Below are positions 15,079-23,683 of a stretch of DNA of 35,389 bases, one piece after another. A program made the position numbers and the translations under genes. Under the pieces are notes generated by a model, which was given only the letters and a program-made list of their open reading frames with translations, was not told the DNA's origin and searched no databases. Within the stretch, counting starts at the first letter, position 1. Every line of letters starts with the position of its first letter. Source of the stretch: Xanthobacter autotrophicus (lineage in GTDB: Bacteria; Pseudomonadota; Alphaproteobacteria; Rhizobiales; Xanthobacteraceae); assembly GCF_029991245.1 (NCBI RefSeq), contig NZ_JAIVFO010000032.1, positions 1-35,389 of the forward strand, given 5' to 3'.

Positions 15079-16229
15079 GACAAGACCTCCTGGGCCCGCA
15101 CCTTCAGAGCGCGGGAGATGCCGAGCAGGCTCGCGAACGCGCAGATGACCGCCACCGCGATCCCGAGCAGGGCCACATCTCCGGGCAGGATCAGCACCTT
15201 GCGTGGGAAGAAAGGGAACACGAGCCGCGACAGCATTAGGCCGAGCCCGAGCCCGGAGGCGCCGATAAGGAAGGCCTGCTGGGCGATCATGACAATGATG
15301 ACGGAATTGTCCGCGCCGATCAGCTTCAGCATGGCGATCTCGTGCAGGTTTTCCATGGTGAGCATGTAGATGATGAGGGACACGACGATGCCCGTCACCA
15401 CAAGCAGTACGCCGGTGAAGGCCAGAATCTGCACCCTCAGGCGCCAGAGCCGCTGGTTGAGAAGTAGATTTTCCTGCTCAGCCCGGCTCAACACGTTCGC
15501 ATCACCCCAGGAGGCGACCGCCCGGCGTACCAGTTCTGGGTCGACGGCCGGGTTGAGGGTCACCAGCACGGCGGCGATCTTGCTGTCCTGAGGCACCGAG
15601 CTGCGGCTGGCGGCGGCGGGACCGGCACCAGCGCGGGCCAGCAGCACCTCCTCGCTGGTGCGGCGCTGGGCGATGGCGACCGCATCGTTGACGGTGACGA
15701 ACAACAGTCCGTCGCCGCCCGTGTCCACCATGCCGCGGGTGAGGCCGACGACCGTGTAGTCGTCCTGGCCGAGATGCACCTTCTCGCCAAGCCGAAGGCC
15801 GATGCTCATGTCCGCGACCGCCTCATAGTGGCCGGACGCGAGGGGGCGCCCGCGGACAATGGGGATCCAACGGCCGGGGTCCTTGGGAAAATCGAGCCCG
15901 GTCACGGAGGCCCGCAGTTGCCGTCCATCACGGGTGAACTGCTGGCTGAACTGCACAAAGCGGCGCGCGCTCGCCACACCGGCGATCCCCTCCACCCGGC
16001 GATCCATGGTGGAGGAGATGGCGGAGCCTTCCGAGAACGGACCTTGCCGCCCGCCCTGCACCACCCACTGATCGGCGCCGATGCGTTCGATGATGAGCAG
16101 GGCATCGGCGACGATGCCGCGATAAAGGCCGACCATGCCCATGGAGGACATCATCAGGAAGGCGACGCCCAGCGCGGTCAAAAGGAAGCGCAGCAGGTTG
16201 AAGCGGATGTCCTTGAAGGCGAGATTCAT
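15075..16229 (-). CDS. FtsX-like permease subunit of ABC exporter (MacB-type)
   Basis: 384 residues with one hydrophobic helix near the N-terminus (FLLTALGVAFLMMSSMGMVGLY, about 14-35), a large periplasmic domain of about 220 residues, and three C-terminal helices (AFTGVLLVVTGIVVSLIIYMLTM, SVIIVMIAQQAFLIGASGLGLGL, and VALLGIAVAVICAFASLLG). This is the MacB/LolC topology, which drives substrate through the periplasm by mechanotransmission instead of a membrane channel. The ATG at 16229 overlaps the adaptor stop; a longer frame is GC-rich and not coding. Its ATPase is the next gene. The substrate is unknown. Confidence 0.92.
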   Translation of the reverse strand: MNLAFKDIRFNLLRFLLTALGVAFLMMSSMGMVGLYRGIVADALLIIERIGADQWVVQGGRQGPFSEGSAISSTMDRRVEGIAGVASARRFVQFSQQFTRDGRQLRASVTGLDFPKDPGRWIPIVRGRPLASGHYEAVADMSIGLRLGEKVHLGQDDYTVVGLTRGMVDTGGDGLLFVTVNDAVAIAQRRTSEEVLLARAGAGPAAASRSSVPQDSKIAAVLVTLNPAVDPELVRRAVASWGDANVLSRAEQENLLLNQRLWRLRVQILAFTGVLLVVTGIVVSLIIYMLTMENLHEIAMLKLIGADNSVIIVMIAQQAFLIGASGLGLGLMLSRLVFPFFPRKVLILPGDVALLGIAVAVICAFASLLGISRALKVRAQEVLS

Positions 16230-17515
16230 GGCCGTGCCCTGGGGGGATCGGCGACCTTCATGCCGGCGAACGCGCCCTCGGGCTGCGCCAGGATGACATC
16301 GCCCGCCTTCAGGCCGCCGCGCACGTCCACACGAGCCTCGCCGATGGGGCCGAGCTCCACCGGCTGCCACCAGGCCCGTGCATCGTGCATCACGAACACC
16401 CCCGGCGAGCGGTCCTTGAAGGCGATGGCGGCGAATGGCACCGACAGCGCATCGCGGGTGGTATTCAGGGTGATGAGGGCGGTGCCGCGCTGGCCGATGG
16501 CCCAGTTGCGCGGCAATTGGCGGGGGGCGATGTCCACGGTGAACTCGCGGGTCTCGGTGTCCACCTCCCGGCCGATGCGCCGGATCTCGCCGGGCGTTGC
16601 CGTGTCGCCGGTGGCGGTAAACAGCAGCCTCACCGGCTGGCCCTTGGTGACGCGGGCGATCGCGCTCTCGTCGAACCGGGCGGAGAGCACCACGCTCTCC
16701 GGATCCACGATGTCCACGATCACCGAGCCGGGCACCACCAGATCGCCCATGTCCATCCGACGCGCCACCACCACGCCATCAATGGGGGCACGAATGGTGG
16801 CCTTCTCCAATTGCGCTTCCGCCACCCGCACCGCGGCTTCGGCGGAGGCCTCCGTGGCCAGCGCCTGGCTCACGGCGGCCTCGGCCCGGGCCACCTCGGC
16901 CAGTGACTGTTCCATGCTGGTCTGGGCGTCTTCCAGGGTCGCGCGGCTGGTGGCGCCGCTACGGATCAGCTCCTCCCGACGGCCGAGCACGGAATGGGCA
17001 TTGTTCCGCGCGGCGTGCGCCTTGCGGAGCTCTGCCTCCGCGAGCGCTACAGCCTTGCGTGTGGCCTCATGGGAGGCGAGCCGGGACTCGCGTTCGGCCT
17101 TGAGGTCCGTCGATTGCAGCAGTGCCACCACGTCGCCGGCGCGGATGGAGTCACCCACATCCACGGCAAGGGTCGTGATGACGCCCTGAATGCTGGCGCT
17201 GACGCTGGCCTTGCGAAGCGCGTCGAGGATGCCGGGGCCGCTCAGTACGCTCTCGAATGGGCCCGCCCGCACCACCTCGGCCTGCGTCGTGCGCGGCATG
17301 CCGTAGCGCCAGCCCGCGAGGGCAAAGGCGAGGGCGGTGATGAGCGCGGCGATGCCAAGAACCTGGCGGCCTCGCCGGGGTCTGCGCGGGCTGGGGCGGG
17401 GCGGCAGATGCGGTGGGGTGACGGTGCCGCCTGCCTCGGTTGCGTCGGGGAGCCGATTGACCTTCAAGACACCCCCGGCGTTGGCCGGATCCCGGATACC
17501 TGCGCCTGTGGACAC
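16226..17515 (-). CDS. HlyD/MacA-family periplasmic adaptor
   Basis: 429 residues. A cytoplasmic Pro/Arg-rich N-terminus is followed by one membrane helix at about 52-69 (VLGIAALITALAFALAGW). The first beta-barrel/lipoyl half includes GVITTLAVDVGDSIRAGDVVALL, then comes an alpha-helical hairpin (about 140-230, many Ala/Glu), the second lipoyl half (KATIRAPIDGVVVARRM), and the beta-barrel domain (VTKGQPVRLLFTATG). MacA-type adaptors connect the permease to an outer-membrane channel. GTG is the start at 17515 with GGGGAGA 9 nt upstream. It is the first gene of the operon and divergent from the two-component genes; the box at 17673-17688 lies between them. Confidence 0.92.
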   Translation of the reverse strand: MSTGAGIRDPANAGGVLKVNRLPDATEAGGTVTPPHLPPRPSPRRPRRGRQVLGIAALITALAFALAGWRYGMPRTTQAEVVRAGPFESVLSGPGILDALRKASVSASIQGVITTLAVDVGDSIRAGDVVALLQSTDLKAERESRLASHEATRKAVALAEAELRKAHAARNNAHSVLGRREELIRSGATSRATLEDAQTSMEQSLAEVARAEAAVSQALATEASAEAAVRVAEAQLEKATIRAPIDGVVVARRMDMGDLVVPGSVIVDIVDPESVVLSARFDESAIARVTKGQPVRLLFTATGDTATPGEIRRIGREVDTETREFTVDIAPRQLPRNWAIGQRGTALITLNTTRDALSVPFAAIAFKDRSPGVFVMHDARAWWQPVELGPIGEARVDVRGGLKAGDVILAQPEGAFAGMKVADPPRARP

Positions 17516-17672
17516 TACACGACATCTCCCCGAACATGGACGGTGGGCGGAAGCCTGCCGGGCGCGGAGCTGTCGTCCGAGACGGTTCGGCCACCGCGGC
17601 CATGCTCAACGTGGGGGGGATTTTTGTCCTGCGCGTGAGCCATACGAACCAAGATGTGTTGCGGGGTGTCGA

Positions 17673-17688
17673 TTTGTATCGTTTTGTA
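17673..17688 (+). promoter_or_regulatory. OmpR/PhoB-type direct-repeat box between exporter and two-component operons
   Basis: TTTGTA (17673-17678) and TTTGTA (17683-17688) repeat with an exact 10-bp period, as OmpR/PhoB-family regulators need to bind two subunits on one face. A similar box lies at 20684-20699. The intergenic region 17516-17743 has no other gene. It could control both the adaptor operon (minus) and the regulator gene (plus). Confidence 0.6.
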
Positions 17689-17743
17689 CAGATAGGCGCA
17701 CCCTATTGAGTATTGGACATGGCTTTGCTAGCTATGAACCGTG

Positions 17744-18460
17744 ATGGACCATAAAGTTCGCAGTATTCTTATCGTCGACGACGATTCAGACATTCGCCGG
17801 TTGGTCGGCGATTTCCTCACCCGCGAGGGTTTCCGGGTTGAGCTGGCGCAGGATGCGCGCGAGATGGCCGGCATTCTCAAGCGACATGAGGTGGACCTCA
17901 TCATTCTGGACCTGATGCTGCCGGAGGAGGATGGCCTCAGCATCTGCCGGCGGCTGCGCGCCACCCTCACCGTGCCGATTCTCATGCTGACCGCGAAGGG
18001 CGACGAGACCGACCGGGTAGTAGGGTTGGAGCTCGGTGCCGACGATTATGTGGTGAAGCCCTTCGGCCCGCGGGAGTTGTTGGCGCGGGTGCGCGCCCTG
18101 TTGCGGCGCGCCAGCGTACAACAGGCGCAGGCGCCGGTGCGGCGCTATGCCTTTGACCGGTTCCTGGTGGATCTCGATGCACGCCAGTTGTTCGCCGAGG
18201 ACGAGCAGCTGGTGCCGCTCACCAGCGCCGAGTTCGATCTGCTCTCCTGCTTCGTGCTGCGTCCACGCCGGGTGCTCTCGCGCGATCAGATCCTCGATTG
18301 GGTGCACGGGCGCACCGCCGACCCGTTCGACCGTTCCGTGGACATCCTGGTGTCGCGGCTGCGCAAGAAGCTCGATGGGCTGAGCCCCGGCTGCAATCTC
18401 ATCAGCACCGTGCGCAACGGCGGCTATCTCATGACGGCGCAGGTAAAGCAGGTGTCCTGA
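17744..18460 (+). CDS. OmpR-family response regulator
   Basis: 238 residues. The receiver domain (about 6-120) has acidic pocket Asp12/Asp13/Asp14, phospho-acceptor Asp56 (DLIILDLMLPEEDG), Thr83 and Lys105 (VVKPFGP). The C-terminal winged helix (about 140-235) has LTSAEFDLLSCF, VLSRDQILDWVHG and the recognition-helix region DRSVDILVSRLRKKL, followed by TVRNGGYLM. A GTG one codon earlier (17741) is also in frame. No strong ribosome binding site was seen. It is followed by the histidine kinase 27 bp later. Confidence 0.95.
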   Translation: MDHKVRSILIVDDDSDIRRLVGDFLTREGFRVELAQDAREMAGILKRHEVDLIILDLMLPEEDGLSICRRLRATLTVPILMLTAKGDETDRVVGLELGADDYVVKPFGPRELLARVRALLRRASVQQAQAPVRRYAFDRFLVDLDARQLFAEDEQLVPLTSAEFDLLSCFVLRPRRVLSRDQILDWVHGRTADPFDRSVDILVSRLRKKLDGLSPGCNLISTVRNGGYLMTAQVKQVS

Positions 18461-18487
18461 TTGACGCCTCCTGACGGAGAAATGCCA

Positions 18488-19822
18488 ATGGGCCTTGGCC
18501 TCACTGCGCGGGTTCTGTCCATCGCCGGCACCTTTCTGCTGGTGCTGTGGATCGGCTTCATCGTCGTCTTCTACCGGTTCAGCGGGCTCTCCCCCACCTC
18601 CAGCGGGCCTCCGCCGGAGCGCCTTGTCGCCATCGCCGACCTTCTCGCCTCCATGCCTTCGCCGGCGCGCACGGCGGCGCTGCCGGCCCTGCGCTCGCCA
18701 TTGCTGGAGGTGGACCTGGTGTCGGCGGCCGAAGTTCCGGCCGGCTCGGATGAGATGAGCGAGCGCGAGGAACTGGAGGCCTATCGTACAGCGTTGGGAG
18801 ACCGGCTGATCCGCATGCAGATCCGGCCCGGGGCGGAGCGCCGCCCGCTGTCGCAACTGCTCACCGACCGCGCCGCGCCGCGGGCCTTCTATATCGCCCT
18901 CGATGGTCGCGAGGTGCTGGTGGCGGAGGCCCGCACGCCCTTCTTTGTCACCTTTTTCGGCCTGCCTGCCGGGGTCGGGGCGGGTCTGTTCGGAGCGGTC
19001 CTCGCCTGCGTGGTGCTGCTGCTGCTCCATCGCGAAATCCGCCCTCTGGCGCGGCTGGCGGCGGTGGCGGATCATATCGATCCCACCGGCGAGCCCGTGC
19101 CGCTACCCCACCTCAGGGCTTCGACGCCGGAGGTGCGCGCTCTGGTGAGCGCGTTCGAGCGGCTGCAGACGCGCATCCATGCCATGACGCGCGCGCGCCT
19201 CGCCCTCATCGGCGGCATCCAGCACGACGTGCGCAGCTTTGCCACGAGGCTCCGGCTACGCATCGATCAATTGCCGGACCCGGTGGAGCGCGAGCGGGCA
19301 GAGGCCGACATCCGCGACATGATCGAGCTGCTCGACAACGCCTTGCTCACGGCGCGCGCTGGCGTCGGCGCGCTGGACGAGGAGATGCTGGACCTCGCCT
19401 TGCTGGTGCGCACGGAGGCTGCGGACCTGAGGGCCGCCGGCCGGCCGGTGACGCTTGATACGGTGGCAGAGGGACCCGTGTGGGTGTTGGCGGACCGGCT
19501 GGCGCTGCGCCGGGTCATCGGCAACATCATCGACAATGCCATCAAATATGGCCGGCGTGCCCGAGTGAGACTGACCGTGATCGGGGATCAGGTGCGTCTC
19601 GTGGTGCGCGATGACGGACCCGGATTTCCGCCGCCGATGCGGGACGTGTTGATGGAGCCGTTCATGCGGGCCGAGCCCTCGCGGGCGCGGCGCACCGGCG
19701 GCGCCGGCCTGGGCCTTGCGGTGGCGCGCGGCTTGGTGGAAGCCCATGGTGGCACCATTGAGCTCGGCGAGGGGCCGGGTGGACAGGTGCTCATCACCCT
19801 GGTCCTGTTCCGCCCGGGTTGA
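18488..19822 (+). CDS. Membrane histidine kinase
   Basis: 444 residues. Two membrane helices (about 9-29 and 158-181) flank a periplasmic sensor of about 125 residues with no cysteine-rich or known motif. HAMP follows at about 182-235, then the phospho-acceptor His246 in GGIQHDVRSFATRLRLR, an N-box NIIDNAIKYG, and the G-box sequences DDGPGFP and GAGLGLAVARGLVEAHGG. It phosphorylates the regulator upstream. The ATG at 18488 is chosen because GGAG is 8 nt upstream; an ATG at 18482 is too close. The sensor input is unknown; the exporter and the Spy-like protein nearby suggest an envelope or metal stress. Confidence 0.93.
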   Translation: MGLGLTARVLSIAGTFLLVLWIGFIVVFYRFSGLSPTSSGPPPERLVAIADLLASMPSPARTAALPALRSPLLEVDLVSAAEVPAGSDEMSEREELEAYRTALGDRLIRMQIRPGAERRPLSQLLTDRAAPRAFYIALDGREVLVAEARTPFFVTFFGLPAGVGAGLFGAVLACVVLLLLHREIRPLARLAAVADHIDPTGEPVPLPHLRASTPEVRALVSAFERLQTRIHAMTRARLALIGGIQHDVRSFATRLRLRIDQLPDPVERERAEADIRDMIELLDNALLTARAGVGALDEEMLDLALLVRTEAADLRAAGRPVTLDTVAEGPVWVLADRLALRRVIGNIIDNAIKYGRRARVRLTVIGDQVRLVVRDDGPGFPPPMRDVLMEPFMRAEPSRARRTGGAGLGLAVARGLVEAHGGTIELGEGPGGQVLITLVLFRPG

Positions 19823-19828
19823 GGCGAT

Positions 19829-20533
19829 CTATTGCGGCCGGAGCCTGGCGACGGTTGTCCGTGCCAGTTCCTGCGCGCCCGCCTTGAGGCCAGTCCGAGC
19901 CGCATCCAGGGGATCGAGCGTGGCGCCGATGTCGAGGGCGTTGGGATACTGCTTCGTGACATAGGCCCACAGGATCCGTCCCGACCCGGGCTCGCGGAAC
20001 TCCACCGCATAGATCACCATCCCGGAAAGGCGTCCCTCGCCGTCGGCTGCGGCGGTGAGGCCGCTCATGGCGAAGCCCACGGGGGTCAGGCGGCTCGCGG
20101 TGGCGAGCACCGGCACGCTGGCCTGGGCACCCGTCAGGGTGATGCTGAGCTCCACAGCGTCGGCTGCGGGCCCGGCGGCAAGGATGCCGTGGCCGGCGAG
20201 AGCCGCGCGGAATTCGTGTTCCGCCGTGGCGGCGAGTTGCGCGCGCTCGGCGGCAGTGAGCGTGCCGAACTGCTGATCGGCACCGCTGTAGATCCGCACC
20301 GGCAGAAGATGGATGGCGCGATAGCGGCTGAGAGCGCCGGCCATTTCATAACGATAAGGCGTGCGCCGGCCCGTTCCCGGCGTGCTGGCGGCCAGATAGG
20401 GCGCGGAGGCGAGATTCTGGTAGTGATTGGGCGCCGGCGAATTGGCGCAGCCAGCGAGCGCCAGCGCCACGAGGCCAAAGGGGAGCGCGCGCAGCGGCGC
20501 CGAGATCAGGACGCAGGAGGAGGGACCAGTCAT
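19829..20533 (-). CDS. Lipoprotein of DUF3313 type
   Basis: 234 residues. The signal region ends in a lipobox (LALAGC) at about residue 27, so it should be a lipid-anchored envelope protein. The segments NHYQNLASAPYLA, FREPGSGRILWAYVTKQYPNALDIG and a final helix resemble the DUF3313 domain. No function is known for the family. It is divergent from the Spy-like gene at 20762, and a second TTTGTA box lies between them. The frame continues up to 20644, but the ATG at 20533 opens the signal peptide. Confidence 0.8.
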   Translation of the reverse strand: MTGPSSCVLISAPLRALPFGLVALALAGCANSPAPNHYQNLASAPYLAASTPGTGRRTPYRYEMAGALSRYRAIHLLPVRIYSGADQQFGTLTAAERAQLAATAEHEFRAALAGHGILAAGPAADAVELSITLTGAQASVPVLATASRLTPVGFAMSGLTAAADGEGRLSGMVIYAVEFREPGSGRILWAYVTKQYPNALDIGATLDPLDAARTGLKAGAQELARTTVARLRPQ

Positions 20534-20683
20534 AGAGCAGCCTGCCGGGATGCCGGGGAAGGTCGGCCCACGGCAGCCACGAGGGCGGGACCGGCGGTCC
20601 TTTTCACGGCCTACCGTATCCCGGGAATGTCCGGGCGGCTTCAATTTGTAGCCCTGGGCTACGCATCGATATCGCAGGACTGC

Positions 20684-20699
20684 AACAAATTCCTACAAA
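20684..20699 (-). promoter_or_regulatory. Second OmpR-type direct-repeat box, between lipoprotein and Spy-like genes
   Basis: Read on the minus strand: TTTGTA (20699-20694) and TTTGTT (20689-20684), 10-bp period, the same core and N4 spacing as at 17673-17688. A single extra TTTGTA lies at 20645-20650 on the plus strand. It sits about 150 bp upstream of the lipoprotein start and 63 bp upstream of the Spy-like start. Confidence 0.55.
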
Positions 20700-20761
20700 C
20701 CGGAGATGCCGCTGCAAATCCGCCGCCCCACGATGAGCTCACTCAATGCACGGAGCTCATC

Positions 20762-21328
20762 ATGTCGGTCAGAACTCTCGCCGTGGCTCTGTTCGGCGCC
20801 ACCATGGCAACCACAGCGCCCCTCGCTGCCTCCGCACAGGAGGCCACCCCGGTGCGCGCTCTGGCACCGCCCGCCGTTGCTCAGCCCGAAGGGTCCTATG
20901 TGGAGGAGTGCGCTCCGCCGCCGGCGATGCTCGCTGATCGCCTGGAGATGGTCCGCCAGAACTATACCGGCGCCCGGCTGCGGCTGGTGCTGGCAGCGGC
21001 CCTGTCTGTCCAGGAGACGGCCATCGGCATCACGGTCGAACAGCAGGAGGCCTGGCGCACATATACCAACGCGCTGCTGGCGCTGGTGCCGGAGCGTGAG
21101 CGGATGCTCGCCCTCCTCGGCGCTGCCGATGGCAAGGACGATCCCAAGGGACCCGAGGCGTTCGGCCGGGCTGAGGCGGTCGCCGATACGCTCATTGCCT
21201 ACACCACCAAGGCGCAGGCCCTTAAGGCGGCGGTGGCGAACCTGCGCGGCAAGCTTTCGCCGCAGCAGCTGGAGGCAGCGCGTATTCCCCGGCTGCAGAG
21301 CGGCATCACGGGCATGGAGCCGTTCTGA
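20762..21328 (+). CDS. Spy/CpxP-like periplasmic protein (LTXXQ motif)
   Basis: 188 residues. A signal peptide ends near ASAQEA (about residue 27). The mature part is alpha-helical with IGITVEQQEAWRTYTNALLA and, near the C-terminus, KLSPQQLEAARIPRL, which is an LTXXQ-like motif of the Spy/CpxP group. Such proteins act as periplasmic chaperones or inhibitors of a sensor kinase during envelope stress. GGAG lies 6 nt before the ATG. The TTTGTA box upstream suggests control by the nearby response regulator. Followed 46 bp later by the small Cys-repeat gene. Confidence 0.83.
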   Translation: MSVRTLAVALFGATMATTAPLAASAQEATPVRALAPPAVAQPEGSYVEECAPPPAMLADRLEMVRQNYTGARLRLVLAAALSVQETAIGITVEQQEAWRTYTNALLALVPERERMLALLGAADGKDDPKGPEAFGRAEAVADTLIAYTTKAQALKAAVANLRGKLSPQQLEAARIPRLQSGITGMEPF

Positions 21329-21374
21329 ACCTTGTCCCGGTTTCATTTTTCATTCATCCGCTAGGAGACGATCG

Positions 21375-21617
21375 ATGCGGACCATTCTCGTTCTCGCCTT
21401 CGTCCTGGTCGGGGGCGCGGCCCATGCGCAGCAAATGTCGCGTCAGCAGATGATGCAGCTGAAGTCGGCCTGCGAGGCGGATGTGCGACGCTTGTGCAGC
21501 GGCATGCAGCCCGGCGGCGGGCGCCTGCTCGGCTGTTTGCAGCAGAATGCGGCAAATGTGTCTCAGCCCTGCACCGAAGCGCTGATGGCCGCCAAGGCGG
21601 GCCGTCCGCAGCCGTGA
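21375..21617 (+). CDS. Small exported Cys-rich repeat protein
   Basis: 80 residues. A signal peptide ends at AHAQQ (about residue 18). The mature part has four cysteines in the pattern of the Cys-rich GLG1-type repeat: ACEADVRRLCSGMQPGGGRLLGCLQQNAANVSQPC. Small bacterial proteins of this kind occur near metal or envelope-stress genes, but their function is unknown. AGGAG at 21363-21367 sets the start. It may be co-transcribed with the Spy-like gene. Confidence 0.8.
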   Translation: MRTILVLAFVLVGGAAHAQQMSRQQMMQLKSACEADVRRLCSGMQPGGGRLLGCLQQNAANVSQPCTEALMAAKAGRPQP

Positions 21618-21648
21618 GTGGCACGGGCCGCGTTCACGGCTCGGGCCT

Positions 21649-21685
21649 GGATCATTTCATCGTTCGAAAGGCGATGAAATGATCC
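21649..21685. repeat. Perfect 14-bp inverted repeat
   Basis: GGATCATTTCATCG (21649-21662) and CGATGAAATGATCC (21672-21685) around a 9-nt loop. It lies 31 bp after the Cys-repeat gene. It could be a terminator stem or a small palindromic repeat element. It is less GC-rich than its surroundings. Confidence 0.6.
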
Positions 21686-21893
21686 CTCGGCCGCCATCCC
21701 CTTGCATCAATGACAGTCCGATCGTCGGCAGCACATTGCGTAACGCTCCCGCAATGGTCTGGCCGATTTTGGAGGCGGCGCTGTTACCGACCTGCACTGG
21801 TGGATCTCGTCGGCGACCGTCGTGAGCAGCATTTGATCTTGGGCAAGCCGCAGGCCGAAAGTGGTAAGCAGGCACTATTCAATTCCGGTGACC
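21686..21893. other. Intergenic stretch before the oxidoreductase remnant
   Basis: No gene was recognised. On the minus strand an open frame runs from about 21875 to 21657, but it has no family features. Together with 22020-22097 this is likely decayed DNA around an integration point. Confidence 0.4.
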
Positions 21894-22019
21894 ATGCGCA
21901 AGTCCGCGCTGAAGCCGGAAGAGGTGCTGGTTCGTATTCAATCGGCGGGCGTCAATCCCCCGGATTCGTATCTGCGCGACGGGTGCAAGGTGCTGCCGCC
22001 CGAGTTTCGGCCGCCGGAA
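21894..22019 (+). pseudogene. Remnant of a zinc-type alcohol dehydrogenase/quinone oxidoreductase
   Basis: The frame reads KPEEVLVRIQSAGVNPPDSYLRDG and then KVLPPEFRPP, which is the N-terminal segment of the MDR superfamily (quinone oxidoreductase type), where it precedes the cofactor-binding domain. It breaks off after about 40 residues and the rest of the gene is missing. This is a gene remnant, next to the recombinase. Confidence 0.6.
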
Positions 22020-22097
22020 CTTGGACCACACCCTCCCGGCAGGCTGCGCAGGCATATCCGGGTCGGCGCGTGACGATCATAGGGAGGTTCACCGTCC

Positions 22098-23456
22098 TCA
22101 CGCGGCGAGGTGCTCGCTTTCGTCATGTTCAGCATCTTTATCGCCGGCAGCTCTCTGTAGAAACCGGGCCAACGCCGCCTTCCGGGAGCCCCGATCGAGA
22201 GCGTAGGCCGTCTGCTTGAACTCAACTCCGTCGAGAAGCCCTTGGATGTAGCCCGAGATGGTATCTGCGGCCATGATCAGAGCTGTGTCGAGCGTATGGA
22301 TGTAGTTGCTCGTGACCGATCCCTTCGCATGGCCGACCAGGGCGGCGATGGTGACCTCGGTGAAGCCGAGATCGTTCGCGACGCTGGCGAAGCTGTGGCG
22401 CAGGATGTGAGGGGTGATATCTGCCAGGGGCGAGTCCGCGAAGATCTTCCTCCAGTGATTGGGAAAGCTGCCAAACGCGTTCTGGCCGTCACGGCCGGGG
22501 AAGACGTAGTCTCCGACCGCCTCTTCCCGGCGCCTCTCCAGATATTCCACCACAGGCAGCCCGATGGGACGGATGGAGCTTCCCTCCTTGCTATTGATCA
22601 GGCGGAGGCAGCTCGACTCAGTATCGGCTTCCGCCCATCGCAGCGTGACCATCTCCATACGGCGGCATCCGGTGAGTGCGATCTGGCGGATGATCTCGAC
22701 CGACATCCGGTAGCTCTCGTTCTCGGCCGCCGCCTTGAGCAGGTCGCCGAGAACGCGATATTCGGCTTCGCTCAGGCGCCGGGCGCGTATGTTGTCCTTC
22801 GGCCGGCGCACACCGTGCGCGGGGTTCGTTTCGATGATACCGGCTTCGACGGCATAGGTGAGAATGCCACCGAGCAGGCCGATTGTCCGCGTGGCTGTGC
22901 CGGCGCCGCCTCTCACGATGGACTTGCCGCGCAGCTTCTTCGTCTTGACGGTGACGCGGGTCTTCCCCGCCATGATGTCCTTCGTGGCCTTGGTGATGTC
23001 GGCTTTCGTCAGGTCCCTGACGCGACGCGAGCCAAGGAGGGGAACGATATGACGGTGGATGCGGCCAAGGTCAGAGGCGATCGTGCTGTGCTTCTTGGGG
23101 CGCCCACCCTTTCCGAGGATCAGCCCTCCTTGCAGGTCAGTCAGATAGAGATCGCAGAGTTCTTTGACCGTGAGCGCTTTGCGATCCAGCAGCCGCTCTT
23201 CGGCGGGGTCTTCCCCTTGAGCGATCCGGCCCAACTGCGCCTTGGCTTCCTGGCGCGCGCGCTCCGGTGTCCATACCCCGTGCAGCCCGATCGTGAACCG
23301 GCGCGATCGGCCCGCCGACCGATACTGAAGGACATAGCTTCGCTTGCCGGACCTGAACACGCGCAGGCCAAAGCCAGGGAGTTCGTCGTCCCAGATCACG
23401 TAATCCTTGGCACCGGCTTCCGCGGCATCGACGGCCCTTTTGGTGAGCTTAGCCAT
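22098..23456 (-). CDS. Tyrosine recombinase (P4-type integrase)
   Basis: 452 residues. The N-terminal arm-binding domain (DUF4102 type) begins MAKLTKRAVDAAEAGAKDYV with WDDELPGFGLRV. A SAM-like core-binding part follows at about 95-200, and the catalytic domain covers 225-400: Arg265 (LTGCRRMEM), Lys290, His350 and Arg353 (HILRHSFA), His376 (LVGHAKGS) and nucleophile Tyr385 (SNYIH). All catalytic residues are present, so it could be active. GGAGAAG lies before the ATG at 23456. The tRNA-Arg(CCG) 3' half 180 bp upstream is the likely attachment site. There is no matching intact tRNA in this window. Confidence 0.93.
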   Translation of the reverse strand: MAKLTKRAVDAAEAGAKDYVIWDDELPGFGLRVFRSGKRSYVLQYRSAGRSRRFTIGLHGVWTPERARQEAKAQLGRIAQGEDPAEERLLDRKALTVKELCDLYLTDLQGGLILGKGGRPKKHSTIASDLGRIHRHIVPLLGSRRVRDLTKADITKATKDIMAGKTRVTVKTKKLRGKSIVRGGAGTATRTIGLLGGILTYAVEAGIIETNPAHGVRRPKDNIRARRLSEAEYRVLGDLLKAAAENESYRMSVEIIRQIALTGCRRMEMVTLRWAEADTESSCLRLINSKEGSSIRPIGLPVVEYLERRREEAVGDYVFPGRDGQNAFGSFPNHWRKIFADSPLADITPHILRHSFASVANDLGFTEVTIAALVGHAKGSVTSNYIHTLDTALIMAADTISGYIQGLLDGVEFKQTAYALDRGSRKAALARFLQRAAGDKDAEHDESEHLAA

Positions 23457-23634
23457 GGTGCTTCTCCAGTCCGGTCGCCTCAACTCGCGTAAGCACCACG
23501 TAAGCAGTCGGGCGAAAATCGTGGCGGAGAAAAGGATAGCTGCGGCTAAAGCTCGCCTCAAATTCTTTTTTATTCGCAGTATGATAGTGCATTTTCTCGC
23601 GCTCCTTCGTAATTTCGACGGAGCTACCAGTAAT

Positions 23635-23681
23635 CCCTCCGAAGGCGGAGGCCACACGTTCGAATCGTGTCGGGTGCGCCA
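23635..23681 (+). other. 3' half of tRNA-Arg(CCG), attachment site
   Basis: It covers the anticodon loop CTCCGAA (23637-23643, anticodon CCG), the 3' anticodon strand GGCGG, the 5-nt variable loop, the T stem-loop ACACG-TTCGAAT-CGTGT (23654-23670), the acceptor strand CGGGTGC, discriminator G, and CCA. The 5' half is absent: upstream sequence does not pair with it. The 3' half of a tRNA gene next to an integrase is the usual attachment core. Frames through this stretch give spurious protein sequences. Confidence 0.85.
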
Positions 23682-23683
23682 TT

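Noticed and set aside
21657..21875. Small minus-strand frame near the palindrome
   Set aside because: No ribosome binding site, no recognisable domain, and it overlaps the inverted repeat.
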